Assembly: GCF_002865645.1 (NCBI RefSeq)
Contig: NW_020194554.1
Span: forward strand, 1,240,001 to 1,304,000
Reading direction: 5' to 3'
DNA length: 64,000 nt
DNA from: Hyaloscypha bicolor E
Taxonomy: Eukaryota > Ascomycota > Leotiomycetes > Helotiales > Hyaloscyphaceae
A program made the position numbers and the translations under genes. Below the pieces are notes generated by a model that searched no databases, was not told the origin of the DNA, and worked only from the letters and a program-made list of their open reading frames with translations. Below, one piece after another: positions 44,601-55,151 of the stretch (positions are counted from its first letter, which is position 1; every line of letters begins with the position of its first letter).

Positions 44601-47600
44601 TTGAACTCAAAATGACTTCCCCGGTTTGGCTGGCTTCTTTTACACCTATCTACCTGCTCGGGTCCTGGGAATATTCCGTTTCTGCCAAACCGAGTGCGCC
44701 GAGTTGGTTCCTTGGGGGTGGTGCAAAGACGTTGATGGTGGGGTGACTGCTCGGGACTGAGGATTCACGGCTCTGGGAGGCGCCCAGAAGTCAATGTCTC
44801 AGCTTTGTTTGGACGGTATTGGCCTCCGGCTTTGCGCTGATTCAACTCTGCCGAGATGGTGGTGAGAATCAGAGACAGGGTTCCGGAGGTGAGATCTCAG
44901 TGAGACAATCGAACTACGGAGTATGTTCCCTCGGTGTGCGGGAGGCATGCAGCTGCAGAGGACCCTTTCTTCGATATCTGATAGACAGGAGCCATGTGGA
45001 TGACTGCTGAGTGCGGACTGCTGCTCCCCAAGAAAAAGAATTGCTCTCCTCGGTTTGCACCCCAGCCGATCTTGGTCGGCTGTGACGAAGGGTGTATGGT
45101 TCCTTTTTCGACTTCTCCTCCCCACGAGGTTACACAGCTCCATCAGACGCTTGTACGGTAGACGCTGCACATGAACGCGTGCGCTCGAAGACAAGGGACG
45201 CCATTGGTGGACGCGTATCAGGGGAACGGTTAATAGCTTTGTGCCCAAATGGCACCTGAAATTTATCGTAAATAATGCAGGACTCGAGCATGTCTCAGAT
45301 TAACGCAGATTGGGACCCCCGACATGTCGGGAGAGTGTTCGCATCAATCGGAGCCAAAATCTTCTCGAATGCAGCCGGAGTTGCTTGCGGGACTCGGAGC
45401 ACATGGCGATCTCAATGCTTGTCGAATCCCCTATGGGAAAGTGACAGCTCGAATGCACAAAGCGACCACGATTCCGATGCTGCGGTGAAGCGCGAGGCGG
45501 AATATATGTCCTCTCCTGAAGCACTTCAGAGATGCTCAAAGTGCTTCCCAGTCAAGCTTCGGGGGGGTTCAGCACGCGGCACTAGGAGTTTGTAGCCTGT
45601 TGGAGAGTCTGGAGACACTTGATACCGGCGTTGGTAAGCAGCACTCTACGCCTCCGGCCAGTTGAGGAGCGAAGCACCAAGCTTGCTGCTCGGCATGTCA
45701 AGAGCTCGAGCTCTGGAGGGTGGCGACTTTTGCAAGGAGCTTTGACGCCTTCGACAAGTTTACCGTCCAGGGTTGCGGTCAAGGGTGCGCAGCGGTCCTT
45801 TCATAGGCCGCAGCCCGTGCACACCTTTCCCCTCAACAGGGGCTGCTTCTTGGGTCCAGCTGAGGGTGTGTGGGCTGGTGAGGGGCTTATCCCACGGCCC
45901 TGGCACTTCAAGAAATCGCATTCACGCATCTTGACCTGGTGATGGATCGTCGGCGCGAGAACGGGGTAGTTTTTCCGAAGGAAACGCAGATGCTGTCACT
46001 GAACTGGCAGTTCCTGCTTGGGATTCTATGGGTCGTTCTAGACGCCCTGACTCGAGGAATTTGACCTTCGTATCTTGGTGGGGTCTAGCATTGCAGACAA
46101 AATTACAAGCAGCACTCACTGATTGCTCAACGCTGGAAGGGATGTTTGCTCTCGCGGTCACTAGCCCATCTCGTCTCTCGATGGTTCGATTTCCTGCGTC
46201 TAGCAAATGCAGAGCTGCAGCTTCTCCTCTTGTATCAAAATCTCGAAGCCGTTATTCGATGCTCCGGTAGGGAGGTAGTGCGAGGGTTGACCGCGAAGGC
46301 CTCAATGCTGGCATAACCGTGGCCGAAAGCCCTTGGTACAACGGCGGGGTGAGATCCTCCAGCGTCCACGTTCCGTTTCGCAAGCTTGGGGAGAAGCAAC
46401 CATGTTCCCCAGGTCGCAAAACTTGTCAGATGATGACCGACGCTTGCCGGAACCTTCCCGTAAGTTCCTGTCCTCGGGCCTCTCACCAAAAAAGCAAGAC
46501 AAATCCCAAGCCGGGGACAGAGACAGTTCGTCCACAGCGTTCGAAAAGCCCCGTTAACCAGGTCAGAGGGACATTCGGAACGGCTGGAAATGATGTTCTC
46601 CTCCGAGCAATGGCTTCCGTTACACAAGGCTGTGTATATATGCGAGCAGCGGCACTTATAACAGGCCTGGCTTAGCCGTTCTCAAAGTGAACGTGTGCGT
46701 TGTCGGTGGCTTTCCACTAAACTTGGTTCTTCTGACCAGGACCCGGATCTCGATTACCATTGACCAACCAGTTGCACTTGTTGCCAACTTGCCATGCACG
46801 CCGGCTTCTCTCTCATGCATAGCCGCGAAATGCTTTAGGACGTGCCTTAGCACCACATCGTCGCACGGTGCATCAATTGGCACACGAAACTGCTAGTGCT
46901 TATGGGGGTACTCTCAATGCCCCCCAAAGTCCCACACCATCTTGCTGATCAGAGATGAGGCTCTGCATTTTGGGATGTTTTCAGTCATGTGATGTCCTTG
47001 TCTCCCTGTTTGGCGGCCTCTCTTGCGAACAATGAAAGTAGCTATGATACGAAATTATTGAAGGCAACTTTACAGAGCTAATGTTCCATAGCTCTGTGAC
47101 TTGCTGGAGTCAAAAGGTCCTGTGGGGAATTATAATTCTTCGAAGAAGATCGTCGACGTTAGAATGACCCCCATCGATGCCCCTTGGACCCCCACGAACC
47201 TTTCGGAAGGCTTTTGAAACGTCAAACACTTCTTCGGGATCGTAGCATCCAGATTTAGAACCCATTACAGCAACCCCTAAATGTTTCAACAGCAGGGGCA
47301 TAATAAGTGAGGCGTTTGGCGCTTGCGATAGCAGTGACATGCGCCCGCCTCTTTCGCGCACTTATGGGGGAATTTGGGTTACACTTGGTGAATTTTACTG
47401 TAATGCTTTTTCCCGCACCTTGTCTCCAAATGAAAATGAGTATTTGGAGTTTAAATATTCTGTGGAGAATTTTTGACTTGTCAAAGAAGATCTTCGACTT
47501 CACTTTAACCTACGCGGTGGATGAAACATGCTTGGAGAAATGTTTGAGGATATCAGTTGGTTGAATTTGGATTTGATATTAGGCTTCAATTAACGCCTAG

Positions 47601-47830
47601 AATCGACCTTTTAGCCTTTTCCGGCCTTTCCGCCCATGGATACCCTGTATAAGTAGATTCAACTTTGCCGTTCAACTGTTTTCTCTATGTCTATTGCCGG
47701 TCATTCGTGTCCCTAAAAGTATTCCCTGTATCTCCTATCAAATACATATGCTTTTGTTGAATAATAACTCTTTTAGCGTGGGTCTGCGGAAAGATTAGGG
47801 CTCTTGCTTCTGTGACAATTCAAGGTAAGG
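44601..47830. other. 3.2 kb without a recognised gene
   Basis: Short ORFs on both strands have no family match. A minus-strand reading at 47110-47361 (YDPEEVFDVSKAFRKVRGG) looks protein-like and may be a remnant. The right side grades into the pseudogene island. Confidence 0.35.
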
Positions 47831-47905
47831 TCTCAGCATCTTACAACTACAAGATTTGTCACTAGTGGCAATTGATTAATAGAAATATTAGTAGGGAGGT
47901 GGGGG

Positions 47906-48336
47906 TCACGAACTCTCGAACCCCATGACCATCGATCTCGCCACTTCTTGCAACGCTCCAAGGGCACCTCTCTCGATTCTGAGAGTCTGTCCAGCCTGTT
48001 CTTGAATGATCTCCCGGGCAAGGCAAATGAAAGGAAGTCGTGGGATTAGAAGTTTGACGGATTTTTGATATCTTCTGATCTCTTGCAGCGCTTTCACTAG
48101 AAAAGATGTCAGTAGGTCCTAGAGTGGCCTCAAGGTACCATACTGCCTGGTATCAATCTTCTCTTAGTTTAGAGGAAGCAGGACCCGCAACTTTGGTCTC
48201 TTTCTTCTTTACCTTCTTTCCCTTTTTGCTCTTGCTCTTTTGATTTGATCCCACCAGCTTCTTGCCAGCCGGTTTTCTTGAGGGCGATTTTGCTAATCTT
48301 CTTCAGCGCTTTTGCAGCAGCAGAATTATTCGCCAT
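47906..48336 (-). pseudogene. Histone H3-like (possibly CENP-A-like) pseudogene
   Basis: Removing a 47-bp intron (48097-48143; donor GTATGG, branch CTACTGAC, acceptor TCTAG) gives a frame ending IPGMKALQEIRRYQKS, then LLIPRLPF, REII, and GALGALQE. This matches the H3 alpha-N to alpha-2 region (PGTVALREIRRYQKS, LPF, REI, IGALQE). The upstream tail is Lys-rich, starting MANNSAAAKALKK at 48336, as in histone tails. It is broken: a TAA lies in frame at 48169-48171, and the frame stops at 47906 in alpha-2, so alpha-3 is missing. Loop 1 (between REII and LR) is one residue longer than in canonical H3, a feature shared with CENP-A-type variants. Confidence 0.7.
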
Positions 48337-48341
48337 TTCGA

Positions 48342-49589
48342 AGATTATTGCAGTTGCAATTGAGAAGTTTGTTGAGTTTGGGAGGGAAAATTGTCTTGAA
48401 TGATGCGGTCGAAGGGGGCGAAGTTTTGATCTGTCAATTCATTTTCGATCTGTATTCGGTCTCACTGTTAGAACTGAACAACTAGCAAACCCTCCAAAAT
48501 TATTTCTCAAATCTGAAAACTGAACGCTCCGCAAAGCTTTTACAGTCCTTTGACCAACAAATCACTTTTGATCATGCGAAACCTTCCTCGCTCTGCCAAC
48601 TCTCGATTTCAATGTTAGTCACAATGGGTATCAAAGTAAGAAGAATTCGAGAAAGAGTTAGTATTTCACCAAACTCTAATACGAATTCTGCTGATAAAGT
48701 AAGGGGTCTTGGTGGTGCTCATAACTTATATTCTACCAAGTTTCCTTCACATTAGAAGTCAACTTTTTGGAGTAAAATTTCCGAATACGGTTCGCTCTTT
48801 GAGTTGAAATAGAGTCTCAGAGTATAATGAGACTTCTTCGTTGAAGCTGCACGATGTCTTGCTTTGAAACATACAAACGGCTTATCTCGTGGCATGCCCC
48901 CGTTACGCGCAGCTCTTGTTTAGCTGATGATTCAATTTTCCTGAGTTGATCTGCTTAGAAGGTCTACTAATTCGGACTTTCAATTGATAATACACTCTTT
49001 TCAAGCTGAAACCCCGAGGTTGCGATTACCTTCGAGGCTTTACAAGTGTATATTTGACATGGGTTCCAAAAGCTTTCTTGAAGAGACTAGGATTCCAAGC
49101 ATCTAATATGATGCTGTGTGCTTTGGAGCATTCGGCGACGTTCTTCAAAGAATACCTGTATTCCACCTAGAGTGAGGTTCAATGACTTTGCAAGTTTTCA
49201 GAAGCTGGGTGTGCCATCATTTCAGACCTCAGTGAGACAATTGGGTCAAGATTACTGCTGATTTGAAGATTGGATGACTCAAAGCACTACAGAAAGAGGG
49301 CCATAAACTTCTAGAGGATGGGCGTTTGTATGCATCGCGGGATAGCTGCGAGAGTGAGAACCCTTTTGGAACGGAAGATTGCATTGAGGGGACTATGGAT
49401 GCAATCGAAATGAAAGGAGCGAGAAATTGCTTGAGCAGAGCTTGTAGTTCAAAAAAGAAAATAGAGAGGTCTTCATCCGCTTGATCACCATTTTTCAACA
49501 TTTCCATCTTTTTGGTCACAGCCCCGTACTTCTCACTTGCCTTCCCAGTGGGTTCGCTGAAACTTCACGAGCACATCTCTCCAAATGCT
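48342..49589. other. No gene seen
   Basis: AT-moderate sequence without a convincing ORF or repeat. Confidence 0.35.
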
Positions 49590-50515
49590 ATGGCGGCTTT
49601 CGCACCACCGCCAACATTACCAGGTCCCCAGTGCGATGCCCTCAAGGAGATTGAGGTTTACCTCCAATACTTCAGGTCTTCTCGCGATTTTGGCAGCGAA
49701 GCCTGGCTTGAACTCGAGCTCTCGGATTGACAAACTGTCATCGAGACACTGGTTGAGCAACACCAACAATGTGCAAGAATGCAACAGCCCTGGGCGAACA
49801 CCATACGCGGTATAATCAATGACACGCTCACGCTCTTCGATTCATATGAGGCGGCAAATGGTCCAATCCGAGAAATCGTTGGGAGTGATGCTCATGCAGG
49901 AGGCACATTTCAAGAGAAAATGGAGTTGGATATAGGGGAGGGGACTGATGCAAATGTGGAGACTGATTTGGGGGCTGCGAATTCTCCAGCAATGTCTGAC
50001 AATGCGTTGGAGGATTCCGAGGATAATCATGACGCCCCCCTTCGTGCACTTGCCTTGTACGACGTACCCGCAGGTGTGACCTTGGAAGACCCATGTGCAT
50101 ACCCTGAGAATCGTGAGATGGAGAGCAGTTCCACTGGATCGTTGTTGAATTGGTGGTGCAAAATTGCATTAGTAACTCCTCCCCTCATCGATGTCTTCAA
50201 AAAGATCAACGACCTGGAGTTCACCAAATTGGAAAAAGAAAAAATACTCAAATGGGGCGTAATGAGCAAATCACACTGCCAAATACTTCGCAACTGAGAG
50301 TGCACGAGAGCTTTCTGCTTCTCCAAAAAAAATTCCAAGGGGAGTTGAGGGAATTGGTTGAAAAATTGTTGAACAGGTGGGGTGTAAGAATGGGTCATAC
50401 CGCGACATGTGTGATGATTCCAGGAGTGTGGCTCAGACACTCACCAGAGGATATTCTTTCACTGGGTCGTACAGATACTAATGGCCTTCTGTTCAAGCTC
50501 GTTCCACCGCAATGA
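49590..50515 (+). pseudogene. Broken ORF, unrecognised protein
   Basis: From an ATG at 49590 a protein-like frame (MAAFAPPPTLPGPQCDALKE) runs to a TGA at 49728-49730. It continues in the same frame for about 190 more codons (QTVIETLVEQHQQCARMQQ, an acidic middle, then DVFKKINDLEFTKLEKEK). Around 50250-50290 the helical, Leu-rich continuation (LRVHESFLLLQKKFQGELRE, then LVEKLLNRWG) lies in another frame, ending at 50513-50515. The in-frame TGA could come from CGA by a C-to-T change, as in RIP, but this is not shown. No introns with acceptable signals repair it. Function unknown. Confidence 0.45.
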
Positions 50516-51681
50516 AAGAAAGAGCAAACAACGAGGATGCGTTATCAGCGGGCATATCTTGATAGGCATACCAAACACGGCTCTGGAGGAACATCCACAG
50601 ATGATGGCCTTGATCCACACAAGCACACACCAGCTACGTGAGTGGTTGCTTGGACTGAGGACACCAAGATGACCAAAAAACAGAAGGACAAGGCGATTAT
50701 CCATAAGCGTATGCAGGGTTCTCATCTTTGCCGAGTTGCTTGGTGCTTGTGTGGTGGACATTTGGTGCTTGAATCCATGGCCTTGAACGACTAGCGAGAC
50801 CTGTGCAAGATTAATGTTGCTGAACTCAGACGGATGGGCAAGCCAGGGCCCAAAATCTGCGGTGCACACGGAAAGGGAGAATCCGATTGCTTGATGCCGT
50901 TGATGGCGCTGACGATGTGTGAGCACCGCAACATAATGTTGTCAATTGCGATGGGAGAGACTAGAGATTGGTTGGAGGATCCAGGCCATCCATACAAGAG
51001 AAGCCCAGAAAATTGGCTCCCACTCAAATAAATTTCTTTACGTGATCTTAGTAACCCGCGACGAAAGAATTCTTTTAAAAAGAGTTGATCCACATAGATC
51101 AGCAATCGGCCCCAACAGTGAAAAAATGGGTTGAATGCAAGAGTGGCTTACTGGACTACAATCGATCAAGCTGAACGCGTTTCGGGAATTCGAGCAGACC
51201 GTGGAGGTGATTATAAGGCATTCCTCCAACGCTTGTGTTTCAATTGAATGAGAGAGGAAGAACCTGGTTCACCGTGACCATTTTGCAGAGGAAAATAAAT
51301 GCGGTAAGTGCGGAACTCATATATGTAATAAAGTGTTCATCAAGACACGAAACATCACTACGAAGAATCTTGTAGTCTGTGGCAGTTTTTTTTAAAGCGT
51401 TTGGGTCATCATTGATCAGGTGTATTGTTTCAATACAAAAATGTTCACCAGGTCTGGTAAGCGGGCTAAGCGAGAACCCAGGTGAGCCCTGCCGAACGAA
51501 TATGGTCGCCTAGAACGTTTGGCCCCACATGTAAGATTTTCAGCCAATCAGACAGCCGAGAAACTAACAAAGAAAGTGAGTGATTTATAATGAAATAAGA
51601 ATTTCAAGCCAACCAACAGCAACTCAAGCTGTAAGTTTCTCCGTCAGCATCAATTATGAAAGTACTTAACTAACATCTTGA
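50516..51681. other. No gene seen
   Basis: No supported coding region between the broken ORF and the tRNA-like locus. Confidence 0.35.
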
Positions 51682-51767
51682 AAGTCCGTGGTCCAATGGT
51701 TAGGATTCCACCCTTCCACTCTTCTGTGAGCCAGGTGGAGGTTCGTGTTCGATTCACGGCGGTTGCA
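51682..51767 (+). tRNA. tRNA-Gly(TCC)-like gene with a 14-bp intron
   Basis: The sequence folds as a tRNA: D arm GTCC-AATGGTTA-GGAT, anticodon stem CCACC/GGTGG, loop reading CTTCCA then A around an inserted 14 nt (CTCTTCTGTGAGCC), and T arm TCGTG-TTCGATT-CACGG. The anticodon is TCC. The intron follows position 37, the standard place. Without it the length is 72 nt. A-box (TGGTCCAATGG) and B-box (GTTCGATTC) promoters are intact and a run of seven T begins at 51790. The acceptor stem is poor: AAGTCCG against CGGTTGC pairs in only three or four of seven positions. It may therefore be a tRNA pseudogene or a recent 5' replacement. Confidence 0.7.
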
Positions 51768-51789
51768 AATATTTCTGCGTGCGCAATTC

Positions 51790-51796
51790 TTTTTTT
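51790..51796 (+). terminator. RNA polymerase III T-run
   Basis: Seven consecutive T 22 bp after the tRNA-like gene, with a second T8 run shortly after, suit Pol III termination. Confidence 0.6.
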
Positions 51797-52099
51797 AATT
51801 TTTTTTGCAAAAATAAGTGGTTTTTGTATGCAAGCGAACCAAGATCTGAAAGCGTAATCCACAACCTTTTTTTCACCTCAAATCGTAAAGGTTTTTTTTA
51901 TTATTATATACAAGTTCGACATGTCTTTTGTACCTTCAGGTTAGCGATTCTAGCAACTCTTGGGATAGATCAATCTCCTCGTGGCTCTACCTGAAATCGA
52001 ACCGTCTCTCAACCCAATTGATTACCTCTTTCCGTCCTCGAGATGAATACATCTGAACTTCGATACCAATGATTTACAAAACAAAAGTCCAAACCAACA

Positions 52100-52511
52100 T
52101 GAATTGGAGACTTGAGACTGGTACGAGAACAGATTCGTATCTTACAGGCCCGAAATGGTGTTTTGGAAAAGCGGAACCAAGAACTCGTGACAGACAAGGC
52201 CGACGCATGTGATACCACTGACTCCTCGAGATTTGATCCTATGTCAGCAGACTGCTCTCACAATTAGATCAAAGAGGACTGGAAATGTGTTCCAGACCAC
52301 GCCTCTTGCTAGTAGCAGAAGACCGGCGAGTACTGAGGCTCGGTCTCGCAGCCCAACAGATGTAACAGCGATGCATCAGAGGTTCAGTCTACAAATGAAT
52401 ACCCAAACTCGAGAGTTACCGCGGACTTGTAGTGGTTCTGGACGATCTGAAGGTGTTGGAGAAGGCGAAATTGATGAGGAAGTTGAGGGCGGGGACCTGT
52501 TTGGTGATTAG
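52100..52511 (+). pseudogene. Coiled-coil coding remnant
   Basis: A helical reading (LRLVREQIRILQARNGVLEK, then RNQELVTDKADA) ends at a stop near 52266. A related-looking continuation (SKRTGNVFQTT, then RRPASTEARSRSPTDVTAMH) is in a different frame and ends at 52511 in an acidic tail. The frame change without splice signals suggests decay. The product is unknown. Confidence 0.35.
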
Positions 52512-53049
52512 TAGAAATATTAGTAGAGTCCCAGGAAATGCAAAATCAGATGCCCACCCAGGCCCTTTTCCCCTTAGTCTTGGCTGATCTTATGGTAACC
52601 TTATCGGTCAGGCATTGAACCCCCAAGAGGTGATAATTGCAAGTGGCGTCGGCCCCGCTAGTGAGGTAATAGTGACAACCAATTTTTTTCATGGCATCTT
52701 TCATGTCGACTCCCAAGTTGTCGTCCGATTCCACTTTGTGTTGTGCGACGTTCGCTGTTTCGTTCATTTATACTTATATTGTATTCATTTGCCCATACAC
52801 TAGAAATTAGAGTATATTCACCCTTGGTGTGCACTTGATTCGGCAAGGTCTCAGATGGCGCCGCAGACGAGCATCCCAGTTGTGCGCCTTCCCTCTCTTA
52901 TTTTGATTGCAAACGATATGATATCCAGCTTTCAAGAATTGAATTCCGGGTGATTCATTGAAGCATGTCTTTCTTTGTAGAGTTCCTTCTCAACCTGCAA
53001 CTGCTGTAAATCCCGGCGCGACGCCGGCCGACAGGAGTTGCTTAAGAAT
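52512..53049. other. No gene seen
   Basis: Starts with TAGAAATATTAGTAG, a 15-mer also at 47879-47893. No coding signal before the PQ-loop gene. Confidence 0.35.
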
Positions 53050-54567
53050 GGGGGTCTTCAAGTAGCTCAAAATAGACATTACTACATTCATCATTATGTC
53101 TCTATTGATTCGGAAATTTTAAGCTTAGACTAATGTTTCTAGGCGGCCAATGTTCTTGGGTAAGTCGCCTTTATCTGAGCTATAGGAAAGTCACTGACTC
53201 TCATCCAAGGACAATTGGAACAGGTGCGTCATCGTTCCCAATATGAACGGAACTAATGCTTCACAGTGTATGAAATTCCGTACCCATTACGTCTCCTTCG
53301 CTAATTTCAGAGTAGTTTTTGGTGTATTCAAGTGAGTTTAAACCCCTGCTATTCCAGACATTGCTGACGGAATTCAGTTAGTACCTCAGTGAGCATCTCT
53401 CGCGAGGCAGCCAGTCAGCTACTGATGTTCCAGGATATGGACGAATTACCGCGTCAAGAAAACCGATGGCCTCCCCGGTATAATGATGTTCCTATGGGCA
53501 ATTTGTGTGTCCCCAAAGCTATTATCGCCCTCGTCTCTAACACTTCACAGGTGCTGTTCCATTTGGAGCTTATTCGATCGCCCAGGTTTGGCAGTTGTCT
53601 CGGAACATATGGCTTCCTCTTACAGATCCCTAGAATTTCAACATCCCCATCCAAGTCCAGCCACAAGTCTTCGGTACATTTTGCTTGGTCAGTTGGGCAC
53701 AAACTTTGATCTACCACGAGTAAGATCTTTCGCATTAGCAACTTCCAGTCCAGCTCACACTTGTCAAGTCGTTGGCCAGTATGGAAAGCCACATCCCTCA
53801 CTGGAATTATCTGGCTTGTGCTCGGTGGCGTTGAAGCAGCGTTGATATTAACACTAAAGGTAACCCACTGCTCTTCCTGGAAATCTTCAACAACGTCACT
53901 GACAATGAAGCCATTATACGATCGTGGAATAAATTTTCCCATGATTATTCTCGGGGTTGTTGCCAGCATACTTCTCGCAGTCGGACTTCTGCCCCCATAT
54001 GTAGAGATATGGAGGCGTCGAGGGAGGGTAATTGGCATCAACTGGGTATTCAGCCCAGCAGCTCTGTCTTGACTCTGCTGATTGGCAAAGATTTTCTTGA
54101 CTATCGACTGGATGGGAGCTTTCTTCTCGTTGATGGCACTCGGTACCCTCACCAATCTTATCCCATGTCCTTTCAGATACTGACTCCAGATCCCAGTTGC
54201 TCAAAACACGTTTGACATCTTGGGAGGTGTGCTCTACATTTTATGCATATTCATCGAAGGTGGAATCTTCATCTCGCATCTGATATGGCGATTCAGAACC
54301 CGCAAAATTCGCGCTCAAGCAAAGGAAGACGGCAAGACTTTCGAAGACATTGCTGAAGAGTGTAGGCGCGAGAATGTTCAGTTTCGGTTTGCAGAGCGAG
54401 AGGTCGTGTTGCCGTTCTTCCGTTCCAAACCAGATGCACCTGGGTCATTGGAAGCGGGAGATGTTCAGGGTGAGTCTTTTTCCAATTCCCTAGAGATTTT
54501 TGCAGGTGTTGGGGTTGAACCGAGAACCCCACTGTCCTTCTTTCCCGTGCACCCGTACAAATCCTAA
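53050..54567 (+). CDS. PQ-loop repeat membrane protein, highly split gene
   Basis: A predicted seven-span membrane protein of the PQ-loop (MtN3/cystinosin-like) clan, possibly a vacuolar or endomembrane transporter. Reading across many short introns gives AANVLGTIGT, WCIQ-LVPQ-IWTNYRVKKTDGLPG (first PQ loop), IMMFLWAICAVPFGAYSIAQ, FNIPIQVQPQVFGTFCL and WPVWKATSLTGIIWLVLGG. After these come GLLPPYVEIWRRRGRVIGIN (second PQ-like loop) and FDILGGVLYILCIFIEGG. Well-supported introns are 53160-53209, 53332-53377, 53389-53433, 53505-53550, 53586-53633, 53720-53768, 53860-53910, 54046-54090 and 54143-54196. The first exon and the join between 53223 and 53315 are unresolved, so the 5' coordinate is approximate. 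A further intron near the end is possible. Confidence 0.8.
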
Positions 54568-55151
54568 TCATTTGACTAGATTCACCTTCCAAGACGAGAT
54601 TATCGCTAGAAAATGCCGTTGAAATGCGGGCGGGGGGATTCAAATCATGATGGGAACTCGCTTGGAGCCGGCATCAGGTTGAATGATCCGGGTGGCGTCC
54701 CGACAATTCACAGGGCCGCACAAGGGGATACCGAGGAAATGATCCGCGAAGAGCTGTACCTCTGAAGTAATGAAGTTATATAGACAGCAAGCATTCGTAC
54801 CTTCCAGGTCGAGCATCCGAGATGGCGTTTGTCTCCTTTAACGACCTTTCGAATAAATAATGAAGATGCATGACTTCTTTGGGCAACATTGCTGAAAGAG
54901 CAGACCATCACAGAGAATTACCAGAAGGATACAGATAATTCAATATGACCACCTCTATGAGCTATGTCCAGTTCAAATCGTGAACTTTTCCTGTCTATGT
55001 TAGAACCCCACAAATGCAATCCCATTTTGTTCACAAAATGCCACCGTTTTGGAATAATCATCATGAATCGAAAATTCGCCTTTCGCAGTCTCCAGGACCG
55101 CCCTGTGCTTGATGACTTACGACATTCATAGCCTTTGGCTGCTCGATGTCA
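54568..55151. other. Convergent intergenic region
   Basis: Between the PQ-loop gene and the Ras-like gene; no feature seen. Confidence 0.45.

Noticed and set aside
43866..44604. Many 70-216-codon ORFs on both strands
   Set aside because: High GC and hexamer or pentamer repeats create open frames in most phases; none looks like a protein family.
47922..47948. GGTTCGAGA with a GGTCA/TGACC hairpin, read as a minus-strand tRNA T arm
   Set aside because: The rest of the cloverleaf is absent and the sequence is explained by the H3-like reading frame.
51985..52030. GGTTCGATTTC on the minus strand as a tRNA B box
   Set aside because: No anticodon or D arm of proper spacing can be formed around it.
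53389..54567. PQ-loop locus as a pseudogene
   Set aside because: Frame changes at first looked like breaks, but most coincide with GT...AG introns that restore conserved motifs in phase.
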